A stretch of DNA of 40,314 nt from Paludibacteraceae bacterium (GCA_017527905.1 JAFXPK010000048.1:1-40314), one strand, 5' to 3'; shown: positions 1 through 7,627, numbered from the stretch's first letter. Made by a program: numbers and translations. Notes: generated by a model from the letters alone, not told the origin.

Positions 1-352
1 CTCTCTTCGTCCCCACCGGGCCTCCGTCCGAGGGGGCTTTTCGTTTCCGAAAGCGGGTGCAAAAGTACGGCGCTTCTCGTTTCCCGCCAAATCTTTTCAC
101 ATCTTTTTTTCGCTCTTTTTCACAATACGCTGTGTTTCAGCGAGAAAAATTTTAGGAGGATCATAAGACGCAAACAAGGAAATAGATATTCATACGCCTC
201 AACAACCCTATTTGGATATAAATATATACCCAATAGAGACACAGAAGGTGGCAAAATCACCTTCGGATCCGCCACCACTCCATGTTTCCCGCATGCGTGA
301 TTCAACCAAATCAGCCTACCCGGTCAGTTCATAGACCCGAGCATCCAGGGTG
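1..352. other. Intergenic region at left edge
   Basis: No convincing gene. Positions 1-58 are GC-rich and foldable (GCCTCC/GAGGGGGC, and GCTTTTCG/CGAAAGC around a TTTC loop); the first hairpin is followed by CTTTTCGTTT on the plus strand, so it may alternatively be the terminator of a gene to the left. A small 7-bp hairpin (GAAGGTG 244-250 / CACCTTC 258-264) lies nearer the Dabb gene and could belong to its 3' end. A 61-codon minus-strand frame at 120-305 has no recognisable features. Confidence 0.5.
60..91 (-). promoter_or_regulatory. Leftward Bacteroidetes-type promoter
   Basis: On the minus strand TTTG (88-91) is followed after 20 nt by TACTTTTG (60-67), a full match to the Bacteroidetes sigma-70 pattern TTTG-N19-21-TAnnTTTG. 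It points leftward, off the window, and the transcript would begin with a GC-rich leader able to fold (positions 1-58). Such strong promoters often drive stable RNA or highly expressed genes, but the gene itself is outside the window. Confidence 0.6.
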
Positions 353-658
353 TTATTCGACCTCGAAATCCAAACATTTCCTGTCGGCGGTGAAAGGACG
401 CACCTTCGTGTCCGCCACCTGCACATGGGCGGGATGTACCGCATAAGCCTTCAAAGCCTCAAAGCTCTCTAGGGTCGAGTCCAACATCACATCGACATTG
501 GAAGTAGGCAAGCCATTGACATTAACCTTCACGTCGATCAAACCAGGGACAACCCCCTTCAATCCTTCCAAACCAGCCTTGATGCCTGCTTTAATCTCCT
601 CTTTCTCAGACGCCGAGAAGGTATCCTTCAACGTCCACAAAATAACATGCTTTACCAT
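353..658 (-). CDS. Dabb (stress-responsive alpha/beta barrel) family protein
   Basis: A 101-residue protein beginning MVKHVILWTLKD, the usual opening of Dabb proteins (Pfam stress-responsive A/B barrel), in which this strand builds the core of a dimeric ferredoxin-like barrel. The C-terminal part with HPAHVQVADTKVRPF is also typical: the HPxHxxV block ends the domain. The length equals a single Dabb domain, with no signal peptide, so it should be a small cytoplasmic protein. The physiological role of bacterial members is mostly unknown; some relatives are monooxygenase-like or stress-induced. It stands alone, with a -7-like box upstream. Family assignment is firm, function is not. Confidence 0.85.
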   Translation of the reverse strand: MVKHVILWTLKDTFSASEKEEIKAGIKAGLEGLKGVVPGLIDVKVNVNGLPTSNVDVMLDSTLESFEALKAYAVHPAHVQVADTKVRPFTADRKCLDFEVE

Positions 659-707
659 AATATCTATTCTTTACTATATGTTTTAACTATCCGCGATTCC
701 GCTCCCA

Positions 708-715
708 CAAATATA
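708..715 (-). promoter_or_regulatory. -7 box upstream of the Dabb gene
   Basis: The minus strand reads TATATTTG here, matching TAnnTTTG, 49 bases before the Dabb start codon. No clear TTTG -33 element is seen at the expected distance, so only the -7 element is supported. Confidence 0.4.
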
Positions 716-757
716 CTCAAAATGATGATAGGGAGATGCATCACGCAGCCATTACAT

Positions 758-1213
758 TTACTCCACATTCCCTGTTTTATCTTTCAGCGTCACATTCACC
801 GTAATAGATGTTCTCCCCTTGTACCAGCCATGCTCATCCTTAAAATGCAACTGGTTTTCCGATATAATAGTATCAAACGGTTCATACAACGTGGTGTCGC
901 CAACAAATCTGAAGGGATATCCACCACTACCCCATCCAAGGCTATACAAATCTTCCATCACCCTATAAGTTCCTTCTTCGTCCGTGAAAGTCAAGGTCCT
1001 AGTATGTCCCACGGAATCATGCTCTATTGCTAAGCTTTGGATTTTAATTTCAGACAAACATTCACCCCTCTCATTCACCACTTTACCCCTCATTTCAAAA
1101 TCCGCAGTAGGCGTGCCGTACATGGCGCCGCACCCTGAGAAGCTGGAGTATCCTAATATTCCAAGTACCATTTTTAAACCCATTTGGAAGAATCGACCAA
1201 ACATTTCTTTCAT
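758..1213 (-). CDS. Putative lipoprotein, radical-SAM-associated lipoprotein-like
   Basis: A 151-residue protein with a hydrophobic N-terminus ending in a lipobox-like SFSGC (Cys about residue 28), so probably a lipoprotein. After the Cys comes MYGTPTADFEMRGKVVNERG: the YGxPxADF block followed by a beta-rich domain resembling a carboxypeptidase-regulatory/Ig-like fold is what I remember from a Bacteroidetes group annotated as 'radical SAM-associated putative lipoprotein'. That link is from memory and tentative. No radical SAM gene is visible in this window. The N-terminal stretch before the hydrophobic core is long for a lipoprotein signal, so the start could be one of the internal Met codons (residues 4, 11 or 15). 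Confidence 0.6.
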   Translation of the reverse strand: MKEMFGRFFQMGLKMVLGILGYSSFSGCGAMYGTPTADFEMRGKVVNERGECLSEIKIQSLAIEHDSVGHTRTLTFTDEEGTYRVMEDLYSLGWGSGGYPFRFVGDTTLYEPFDTIISENQLHFKDEHGWYKGRTSITVNVTLKDKTGNVE

Positions 1214-1586
1214 GACAATAATAATTTAGCTATTCATATACTTCCCCACAAAAGCAAACAATATTACAAACTTATATATAAACATGTATATTTCACGACA
1301 ACTTGCCATTTTTATTTTGCTATACCATAAAATCATGGACTAAGATATTTTTACGATATATATGAAATGATTCTCTCTCTGCATCTACACACATCATACC
1401 ATTGACAATAGATAATAAATGTATTTATTACTCATTTTATTTTGGCATGTTTATTAGTGTATATTTTACATTTTACTATCTTCGAGGGCTATTCACAATG
1501 AACGGCTTTTCATCATCCGCTTAGTAAGGTTCTGGCGACTGTTGAGAAGATATATTTTCAGAACCTATATTTTAATATTCAGAATC
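1214..1586. other. AT-rich divergent intergenic region
   Basis: This 373-base gap separates two divergently transcribed lipoprotein genes. It is strongly AT-rich with no coding frame or tRNA. On the plus strand TATCTTCG (1477-1484), a near match to TAnnTTTG, is a possible -7 box for the rightward gene; the same variant occurs before ychF. I see no convincing -33 element and no strong hairpin. Confidence 0.45.
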
Positions 1587-2528
1587 ATGAAAAAGACGTA
1601 CATCTTATTAGGTTTCATTTGTGCATTAACATCGTGTAAATCAGCCATTGACAAGTCCATTACCGAACCGCTCAGCAATAAAGAGATGGTCAAAATATGC
1701 AAGGATCATAGCGACCTGAAACTAGAAAAAACTCTTGCATATATTGGGTCAGAGGAATCATATGCGAGACAACTCGGGAAGGAACTGTACTTAAGATACG
1801 CAGATGTGACCTACCGCGATATTGTTGAATTTCGTGAGAGGGTAACGGACGAGGAGACGATTGAGGAAATCCGCAAAAAATACGATCAGTACACCAGCCA
1901 CCTTTGCGATTCCGCATGGAAGAAAATCAACGACATCCGCGAAAGCATAAAAAGAGACACATCATTTAATAAATATGCTAAAATTTACTATACCCAAGGA
2001 GAAAAGACAGATCGATATCTATGTCCACCTAGAATACGCAAAACCATAGATGCCAATATTGATCTCTATGATGATAATATAACACATTTGGGAGGAATTG
2101 TAAGTAAAGCGTCAAAAGAAGGAGTCAATAACCCAATTATCGAGTTCCACATTTATGATGCCAAGGTTGATCGATATGGTTGCAACTTCTTAAAGCACCC
2201 AGTATATAATGAGGACACTTTGGATTTCATCAGTGGTGAATATGATTATGCATTCAATGTCCTTTGGGTGGAAAAGGATGGCGAAACACTATACACATCC
2301 AAGGAATACTGGGATCTACTTAAATCACATAGTGAGCCCAGATTGTTCGGATATTCTTTTTGCGACTCGTATTTCGAAAGGGATAAAGCCATAGACGACG
2401 AACAATTGTTTAAAATCACAAACATCGACATCATGAGCAAAGAGGAATTCGCGGATTCCCTTTTTCGCAAACAATTGGACGAAAAGACCATAAGAGCAGG
2501 AGAATTCTATACGCAAATAATGCGATAA
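1587..2528 (+). CDS. Hypothetical lipoprotein
   Basis: I do not recognise the family. The start at 1587 is preferred over an in-frame upstream start at 1542 because it gives a clean lipoprotein signal: MKKTYILLGFICALTSCKS, lipobox LTSC, lipidated Cys17. The remaining roughly 296 residues are charged, predicted mostly helical in the first half (E/K/R-rich, residues 20-120), then mixed with aromatic-rich stretches. It would be anchored to a membrane on the periplasmic or surface side. It is the last gene before the accessory island and its base composition is already AT-rich like the island's. No catalytic motif is seen. Confidence 0.7.
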   Translation: MKKTYILLGFICALTSCKSAIDKSITEPLSNKEMVKICKDHSDLKLEKTLAYIGSEESYARQLGKELYLRYADVTYRDIVEFRERVTDEETIEEIRKKYDQYTSHLCDSAWKKINDIRESIKRDTSFNKYAKIYYTQGEKTDRYLCPPRIRKTIDANIDLYDDNITHLGGIVSKASKEGVNNPIIEFHIYDAKVDRYGCNFLKHPVYNEDTLDFISGEYDYAFNVLWVEKDGETLYTSKEYWDLLKSHSEPRLFGYSFCDSYFERDKAIDDEQLFKITNIDIMSKEEFADSLFRKQLDEKTIRAGEFYTQIMR

Positions 2529-2547
2529 ACGACAGGCATGAGGGAGT

Positions 2548-2574
2548 CAGATGCCGAGAAAATCTCGGTATCTG
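2548..2574. repeat. Palindromic hairpin H1 (CCGAGA core)
   Basis: A 27-base dyad: CAGAT, G, CCGAGA (2554-2559), loop AAA, TCTCGG (2563-2568), T, ATCTG. With the G-T wobble the stem is 12 bp. It lies between the lipoprotein stop and the AlbA-type gene start. The core CCGAGA...TCTCGG returns in hairpin H2 at 6008-6030, so this is a dispersed element. There is no T-run after it, so it is not an obvious intrinsic terminator. Confidence 0.6.
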
Positions 2575-2673
2575 CTTCTGATGGGAGAACTATATGAATC
2601 CGACAACTACTTCTTTTTACTACAATGCAAGAGTTAACAAAGTTTTTTACCAATAAATAATAACTCACAACAC

Positions 2674-4116
2674 GTGGCACTTACAATAGAAGAACTAAAG
2701 ATACTGATAGGAAGTAATGAACATCGTCAACTGGAACTAAAGAAGACCACAGGTGAACTAAAGGATGGCATGCATACAGCTTGTGCTTTCTTGAATACAG
2801 AAGGGGGCTGGCTCCTTTTTGGCATAGCTCCAACATCACTGAAGATTCTGGGGCAACAAGTCACAGACAACACTCAAAGGGAGATCGCGCAGGCTCTAAG
2901 CTATATGGAACCTCAAGTTGATGTGCGGGTTGAGTATATTGACGTCCCCGAAAGACCAAACCACAAGGTGATTGCAATGCACTTTGAAGGATGGGCATGG
3001 GGAATGGTGCCATATACTTATCATGGCTGTCCATACCATAAAGTGGAGAGTACAACGAAAGAGATGCCACGTGACATGTATGAAGAACGGTTACGTAGGA
3101 GTAAGCAAGACTTGTTTGCTTGGGAAAGACAGCCATCGGAGTTTGCTGACATCAATTCACTGGATGAAAAATTAATTCGTGGCGTTTTACGTCTTGGCAT
3201 TGAGAGGGGAAGGTTGTCGGATCTAGCTCTAACCGAATCCATTGAGGATGTGTTGGGGAAATGGAAGTTGACTTCAGACAACAGACCTCTGAACGCAGCA
3301 ACAGCACTCTTCACGAAAGATACGGGAATGTACACGCAGTTCACGATGCGTCTAGCCCGTTTCCAAGGGACAGACAAAAATGAGTTTATGGACAATCAAC
3401 GAGTGGAGGGCAATATCTTCGTGTTACTCAATGAGGCTATGAACTTCTTCCGCAAACACTTGAATATGCATGGGAAGATAGTCGGATTGGTTCGTGATGA
3501 ATATCTGGAAATTCCTGCAGAAGCTTTGCGAGAAGTGGTTATTAATGCACTATGCCATCGTCAGTACGAGCGATATAATCTGACTATAGGTATCGCCATC
3601 TACGATGACCGCATCGAAATTGAGAATCCCGGCATTTTGCCTCCTCAAATCACACCGGAAAATATTCTCCAGCCTCATATCTCGTACCCATACAATCCTC
3701 TTATCGCTAATGTGCTGTACAGTACAACCTATATTGAGAATTGGGGTTCGGGTGTGAAACGCATCATGGAGGCTTGCCAAAAGAGAGGTGTTCCTGCTCC
3801 GACATGGACTGTCAATGGTGGATTTGTCGTAGTGACATTTATGAGACCAACCAAGAGTGTTACTCAAGGTGTTACTCAAGGTGTTACTCAAGGTGTTACT
3901 CAAGAGGCCAATCTTGATAGGGAAATTGAGCTGGCGATCAAAGATAATCCAAATGTTACCACAGAAGATCTGGCAAGACAATTTGGGGTAACTCCAATGA
4001 CCATCAAACGTCATATAGCTAAAATGCCTCACATTCATTATGTGGGAAGTGGTTATAGTGGGCATTGGGAGGTGGTGGACAAAGATGGGAAGATGAGTAC
4101 ACAAGATAATACTTAA
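2674..4116 (+). CDS. AlbA_2 (Schlafen-type) putative DNA-binding / ATP-binding protein
   Basis: A 480-residue protein with three parts. Residues about 10-130 form an AlbA_2 domain (E-x-x-QLELKK near the start, then FLNTEGGWLLFGI). Residues about 280-370 are the C-terminal ATPase-like (HATPase_c_4) region with the family blocks EVVINALCHRQY, IEIENPGILPP and ENWGSGVKRI. Residues about 415-465 are a winged helix. Between the last two is a linker made of a 12-bp tandem repeat encoding VTQG units. Start is GTG at 2674; no in-frame ATG fits better. Such proteins are common in accessory and defence-like islands and are often called transcriptional regulators or DNA helicases by homology, without proven function. 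It lies 14 bp before an unknown gene and a nuclease gene and is probably cotranscribed with them. Confidence 0.85.
   Translation: MALTIEELKILIGSNEHRQLELKKTTGELKDGMHTACAFLNTEGGWLLFGIAPTSLKILGQQVTDNTQREIAQALSYMEPQVDVRVEYIDVPERPNHKVIAMHFEGWAWGMVPYTYHGCPYHKVESTTKEMPRDMYEERLRRSKQDLFAWERQPSEFADINSLDEKLIRGVLRLGIERGRLSDLALTESIEDVLGKWKLTSDNRPLNAATALFTKDTGMYTQFTMRLARFQGTDKNEFMDNQRVEGNIFVLLNEAMNFFRKHLNMHGKIVGLVRDEYLEIPAEALREVVINALCHRQYERYNLTIGIAIYDDRIEIENPGILPPQITPENILQPHISYPYNPLIANVLYSTTYIENWGSGVKRIMEACQKRGVPAPTWTVNGGFVVVTFMRPTKSVTQGVTQGVTQGVTQEANLDREIELAIKDNPNVTTEDLARQFGVTPMTIKRHIAKMPHIHYVGSGYSGHWEVVDKDGKMSTQDNT
3859..3906 (+). repeat. 12-bp tandem repeat encoding VTQG linker
   Basis: Three identical copies of GTTACTCAAGGT (3859-3870, 3871-3882, 3883-3894) plus a fourth, nearly complete one (3895-3906). 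The reading frame is kept for any copy number, so slippage would only change linker length between the ATPase-like and winged-helix parts. Confidence 0.9.
4000..4085 (+). repeat. 86-bp direct repeat, copy 1 (inside AlbA-type gene)
   Basis: This stretch encodes the end of the winged helix of the AlbA-type protein. It recurs at 5693-5778 with only three differences (at 4047, 4059 and 4062), 1693 bp downstream. The two copies bracket the unknown gene and the nuclease gene. Confidence 0.92.
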
Positions 4117-4130
4117 TAGCAACAATCATT

Positions 4131-4451
4131 ATGGATAAGTTAGTATCAAAACCCATACAGCGTTTCAGAAAAGGCGACGCCTTTGTTAAAATAGATTCAC
4201 ATTCTCTTGTGTTCATGGAGATAAACGAGGTGGAAGAGAACAGAGGAGATATGGATTTTTGCATCGTCTCATGGTACATGCTTGATGGGAAAGGCATCCA
4301 TACCCAGCGGCGATTCCCAATGGTTGCTTGCGATGGCAAGTTCAGCGATTTTGAACCAATTTCCAGAAGACTTCTCAAAGAAGCGAAGAGATTGATGCGT
4401 CAATACAATGCGGATGTAAAACAGTTGACAGACGTGAAAGGAGCGATTTGA
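4131..4451 (+). CDS. Hypothetical protein (106 aa)
   Basis: I do not recognise this protein. It has 106 residues, no signal peptide or membrane segment, a mixed alpha/beta look with a basic helix at the end (RRLLKEAKRLMRQ). It starts 14 bp after the AlbA-type gene and ends 12 bp before the nuclease gene, so it is probably translated from the same mRNA. Its position between two accessory genes and within the segment bracketed by the 86-bp repeat suggests it travels with the nuclease gene. An antitoxin or accessory-subunit role is possible but nothing in the sequence shows it. Confidence 0.6.
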   Translation: MDKLVSKPIQRFRKGDAFVKIDSHSLVFMEINEVEENRGDMDFCIVSWYMLDGKGIHTQRRFPMVACDGKFSDFEPISRRLLKEAKRLMRQYNADVKQLTDVKGAI

Positions 4452-4463
4452 ATCAACCTGTAA

Positions 4464-5675
4464 ATGATCAAGATGACAAAGAAAATTTCAAAAGAGATGC
4501 GAGGTGACAAAGAACCGATGTTCGTCAAATCGCACGACATTCACCTGGACGAGGAGTATGTCCATTGGATAGCGGATATCAAGCATCGCTATCGTTCGGC
4601 GCAAGTGAAAGCCGCCCTAAAAGTGAATAGTGAGAAACTGTTGTTCAACTGGCAGCTGGGACGTGACTTGGTACAAAAGAAAGCCGAAGAACGTTGGGGA
4701 GCAGGGGTGGTTGAACAGGTAAGTTTGGATTTGAAGCGTGAGTTCCCTGACAGCACCAACTTCTCAGTGCGCAATTTGTGGTATATGAAACAATGGTACC
4801 TGTTTTACGCCGGGAATCTAGGAAAACTGAAACAACTTGTTTCAGTAATGTTGCCCGACGACAACTATGACAAGAAAATCAAACAAATCGCAGATACGGA
4901 AAAACTGAAACATTTCGTTTCAGAATTTCCTCTGCCTTTTGCTTGCGTGCCTTGGGGGCATCATGTTCGTATCGTCCAACATTCAAAAACAATTGAAGAA
5001 GCCTTGTTTTATGTGGGTTACACCATTAGGGAAGGAATTAGCCGCGACATATTGACGCGAGTAATGAAAGATGACATTTTCAAAAAACAAGGTACTATTC
5101 CAAACAATTTTTCGCAGCACCTGACGCCACAAATGGCACAAATGGCGAAGTATGTGGTGAAGGAAAATTATGATTTTGGGTTTGCAACAGTTAATCACGA
5201 GACCTACAACGAGAGCGAATTGGAGAATGCCCTTCACGACAACATAACAGCACTATTGCTTGAAATGGGCAATGGCTTTGCATTTATCGGCAGACAAAAA
5301 GAAATAATTGTTGGTGGCAGAACAAGAAAAATCGACCTGCTTTTCTATCATATTCGACTACGTTGCTACATTGTGTGCGAATTAAAGGCAAGAGCGTTTG
5401 AACCAGAGTTTGCTGGCAAATTAAACTACTATGTAAACGCTGTTGACGAAGTCCTGAAACAGTCCGATGACAACCCTACTATAGGCCTTTTAGTGTGCTC
5501 AAATATGAACAGGGCCGACGTCCAATGGTCATTCAAAGGCATCAACACTCCAATGGGTGTAGCTACATACAACAACATCAAAATAAAGGATGCTTTGCCA
5601 AGCCAAGAACAACTGGCTGAGCGTGTGCAACTTGTACAGAAGGAGTTAAAGGAGGCAAAACGGTTGAAGCAATGA
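4464..5675 (+). CDS. DUF1016 / YhcG-type PDDEXK nuclease domain protein
   Basis: A 403-residue protein with the two-part layout of the YhcG/DUF1016 family. The N-terminal DUF1016_N part (about residues 30-180) has SEKLLFNWQLGRDL and FSVRNLWYMKQWY, helical and probably DNA-binding. The C-terminal part has the PD-(D/E)XK core: GRQKEIIVGG, then KIDLLFYH with the Asp, then CYIVCELKA with the E-x-K pair. The nuclease residues therefore look intact. The family was proposed to be nucleases linked to restriction or phage-related loci; a cellular substrate is not established. ATG at 4464 is used; ATG at 4473 is equally possible. A relic of an AlbA gene end begins 18 bp after its stop. Confidence 0.85.
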   Translation: MIKMTKKISKEMRGDKEPMFVKSHDIHLDEEYVHWIADIKHRYRSAQVKAALKVNSEKLLFNWQLGRDLVQKKAEERWGAGVVEQVSLDLKREFPDSTNFSVRNLWYMKQWYLFYAGNLGKLKQLVSVMLPDDNYDKKIKQIADTEKLKHFVSEFPLPFACVPWGHHVRIVQHSKTIEEALFYVGYTIREGISRDILTRVMKDDIFKKQGTIPNNFSQHLTPQMAQMAKYVVKENYDFGFATVNHETYNESELENALHDNITALLLEMGNGFAFIGRQKEIIVGGRTRKIDLLFYHIRLRCYIVCELKARAFEPEFAGKLNYYVNAVDEVLKQSDDNPTIGLLVCSNMNRADVQWSFKGINTPMGVATYNNIKIKDALPSQEQLAERVQLVQKELKEAKRLKQ

Positions 5676-5692
5676 GTAAAAAAGGAGTGAGA

Positions 5693-5782
5693 ACCATCAA
5701 ACGTCATATAGCTAAAATGCCTCACATTCATTATGTGGGTAGTGGTTATAGCGGACATTGGGAGGTGGTGGACAAAGAATGA
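5693..5782 (+). pseudogene. Relic of AlbA-type gene 3' end (86-bp repeat, copy 2)
   Basis: Positions 5693-5778 match 4000-4085 at 83 of 86 positions. In the frame of the AlbA-type protein it would encode the end of the winged helix and then VVDKE and a stop (TGA 5780-5782), whereas the intact gene continues VVDKDGKMS. So this is either the original 3' end of the AlbA-type gene, displaced by insertion of the intervening two genes, or the tail of a lost paralogue. There is no start or upstream domain. Confidence 0.75.
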
Positions 5783-5787
5783 TTGAG

Positions 5788-5832
5788 GTGGACAGAAAAC
5801 CTCGAAGGTGGACAGAAAAGGTGGACAGAAAA
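5788..5832 (+). repeat. Short repeats encoding GGQK-like motif
   Basis: GTGGACAGAAAA occurs at 5788-5799, 5808-5819 and 5821-5832. Read from GGT, two copies give GGQK. GGQK tandem repeats are a linker type I associate with AlbA_2/ATP-binding accessory proteins, so this may be a second piece of a decayed AlbA gene. That reading is inference. Confidence 0.5.
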
Positions 5833-5900
5833 CCTGAGAAACCATTCTATCGTTCATCACAGAGAATCCATAAATCACCTCCGTGCAGATGACGGAAAGA

Positions 5901-5949
5901 AAATCTCCCCGACCTCCCTCCGATTGGTGATTATTTTTTACATTTGCAG
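5901..5949 (+). promoter_or_regulatory. Duplicated promoter-like block, copy A
   Basis: Ends in TACATTTGCAG, where TACATTTG (5939-5946) matches the TAnnTTTG -7 box. The 49 bases match 7628-7675 at about 80%. No TTTG is found at the ideal spacing. It lies about 175 bp upstream of the RhuM-fusion gene and is the likely source of a long leader that contains hairpins H2 and H3. Confidence 0.5.
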
Positions 5950-6007
5950 AAGTGTGCGCTTTGTGCGTGGACTGTTATGATAATCATGGCAAATGAAGAA
6001 AGAGTCA

Positions 6008-6052
6008 GTTACCGAGAAATTCTCGGCAACTACCGAGGAAAACTCGTTAGTT
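6008..6052 (+). repeat. Two overlapping hairpins H2 and H3 in leader
   Basis: H2 (6008-6030): GTT, CCGAGAA (6012-6018), A, TTCTCGG (6020-6026), AAC. H3 (6028-6052): AACTA, CGAG (6034-6037), loop GAAAA, CTCG (6043-6046), TAGTT. The AAC at 6028-6030 is used by both stems, so full pairing of one weakens the other. H2 shares its core with H1 at 2548-2574. Confidence 0.55.
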
Positions 6053-6122
6053 CACAAGGATAGGATGAAAAGGATAAAACAGTTTGTACCTTTTGAGTAC
6101 GATTCGAAAGAACTATACTGAT

Positions 6123-7520
6123 ATGATAGTTGCAAAAGACAATAATGACATGAATAATAACGACAATATTCCAGCACTTCAATCTCCATTCGAGCAGTTA
6201 AGGGAGGTTGATGCAGATGGCAGGGAATGGTGGAACTCGCGTAAGTTGGCACGTGTGATGGGCTATGGCAAGTACTGGAACTTTGAACGTGTCATAGCAA
6301 AGGCACAGGCATGGACTACACAGAAGGGTTATCATCTTGTCGATCACTTTGTGGAAATTACTGAGATGGCAGAACTAGGCAGTGGTGCTGTTAGAGAAGT
6401 GACGAGTATCCACCTATCACGCGCTGCTTGTATGGCTGTCGTTATGAATGCTGACCAAAAGAAAAAGATGGTGAAAGCAGCACAGCAGTATTTCAGTGCG
6501 ACTATGACTCCTGACGTAGCCATGAGAAGCATGGAATCTTCCATCTTGATGTATAAAAGTGGACGAGGGAAGGTGCAGGTTCAAGTTGTCTTCGACACCA
6601 AAACATTTTGGCTTTCACAGCAGAGAATGGCAGAGTTGTTTGGAGTGACAGTTCCAAATATAGTTTATCATCTGCAACAAATAGAAAATAGTGGAGAAAT
6701 CCATTTGTCCGATGCAATTAAAAAAATTTTAATACCTTCGGACAAATGGTCTGGAGAGGTGATGATGTACAACCTTGATGTTGTCATTGCGGTGGGTTAT
6801 CGAGTGAATAGTTACGAGGCGACACAGTTCCGTATTTGGGCGACACAGGTACTGAAAGAATACCTTACCAAAGGCTTTGTGTTGGATGATGAGCGGCTGA
6901 AGGGAAAGAATGTATTCGGGGCAGACTACTTCGATGATTTACTTGACCGCATCCGCGAGATACGTATCAGCGAGCGACGTTACTATCAGAAGATTACAGA
7001 CATATATAGTGAATGTAGTTCTGACTATGACAAGGATTCAGAAGAAACTCAGTTGTTTTTTAAGACGGTACAGAATATGATGCATTATGCCGTAACTAAA
7101 CAGACTGCTGCCGAAATCATCTATGACCGTGCAGACGCGGAACGTCCACACATGGGATTGACGTCATGGAAGAATGCCCCGGATGGAAGAGTTGTCAAAT
7201 CAGATGTCACAGTGGCTAAGAACTACCTGAGCGAAAAGGAGGTTGATTCGTTGAACAGATTGAGCAATGCCTTCATTGATATTGCCGAGCAACGAGCCGA
7301 AGATCATATTCTTATGACTATGGCAGACTGGTCACAACTATTACAACGCTATATGGATTTGAACAACCGTCCATTACTGCCAGATGCAGGAAGTGTGACG
7401 CATGAGCAAGCGGTAGAAAAAGCACTTACTGAATACGATAAGTTCCGCATCATTCAAGATCGTGAAATCATGAGTGACTTTGACAAACAATTGAAACTGT
7501 TGTTTGGAGACAAGAAATAA
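6123..7520 (+). CDS. DinD/BRO-N-like domain fused to RhuM family protein
   Basis: A 465-residue protein made of two families usually seen apart. Residues about 20-125 resemble the N-terminal part of DNA-damage-inducible protein D / BRO-N proteins (FEQLREVDADGREWWNSRKLARVMGY, then KGYHLVDHFVE, then LSRAACMAVVMNAD). From about 140 to 465 it follows the RhuM 'virulence protein' family: TFWLSQQRMAELFGV, a helix-turn-helix-like segment, then NLDVVIAVGYRVNS, TQFRIWATQVLKEY and KGFVLDDERLK, with a C-terminal Fic/DOC-like region often seen in RhuM. The start at 6123 (ATG) is preferred to a TTG at 6084. Function is unproven; DNA binding is likely. It has its own leader with hairpins H2/H3 and is followed by a structured gap. 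Confidence 0.82.
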   Translation: MIVAKDNNDMNNNDNIPALQSPFEQLREVDADGREWWNSRKLARVMGYGKYWNFERVIAKAQAWTTQKGYHLVDHFVEITEMAELGSGAVREVTSIHLSRAACMAVVMNADQKKKMVKAAQQYFSATMTPDVAMRSMESSILMYKSGRGKVQVQVVFDTKTFWLSQQRMAELFGVTVPNIVYHLQQIENSGEIHLSDAIKKILIPSDKWSGEVMMYNLDVVIAVGYRVNSYEATQFRIWATQVLKEYLTKGFVLDDERLKGKNVFGADYFDDLLDRIREIRISERRYYQKITDIYSECSSDYDKDSEETQLFFKTVQNMMHYAVTKQTAAEIIYDRADAERPHMGLTSWKNAPDGRVVKSDVTVAKNYLSEKEVDSLNRLSNAFIDIAEQRAEDHILMTMADWSQLLQRYMDLNNRPLLPDAGSVTHEQAVEKALTEYDKFRIIQDREIMSDFDKQLKLLFGDKK

Positions 7521-7627
7521 AATTGCATCAAATAATAACCAAGAAATAATCTGGACATAATTGTGCCAATGCAAACCATTATCACCAATGGATGAGTAGA
7601 GGAACCATCTCCTAATCCTTTGCCAAA

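Larger units (their letters stand above)
5676..6122. other. Structured gap between nuclease and RhuM-fusion genes
   Basis: This 447-base gap has no intact gene but is dense in structure. In order: an AlbA 3'-end relic (5693-5782), three copies of a GTGGACAGAAAA motif (5788-5832), a promoter-like block with TACATTTG (5901-5949) that is duplicated at 7628-7675, and two overlapping hairpins (6008-6052) just upstream of the next gene. It reads as the remains of a lost gene followed by the leader of the next one. Confidence 0.7.

Noticed and set aside
120..305. 61-codon minus-strand frame before the Dabb gene
   Set aside because: No ribosome site, domain or conserved feature; sits in an AT-rich intergenic region.
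4131..5675. Classical toxin-antitoxin pair formed by the 106-aa protein and the nuclease
   Set aside because: Tight spacing fits, but the small protein has no antitoxin DNA-binding motif and DUF1016 proteins are not established toxins.
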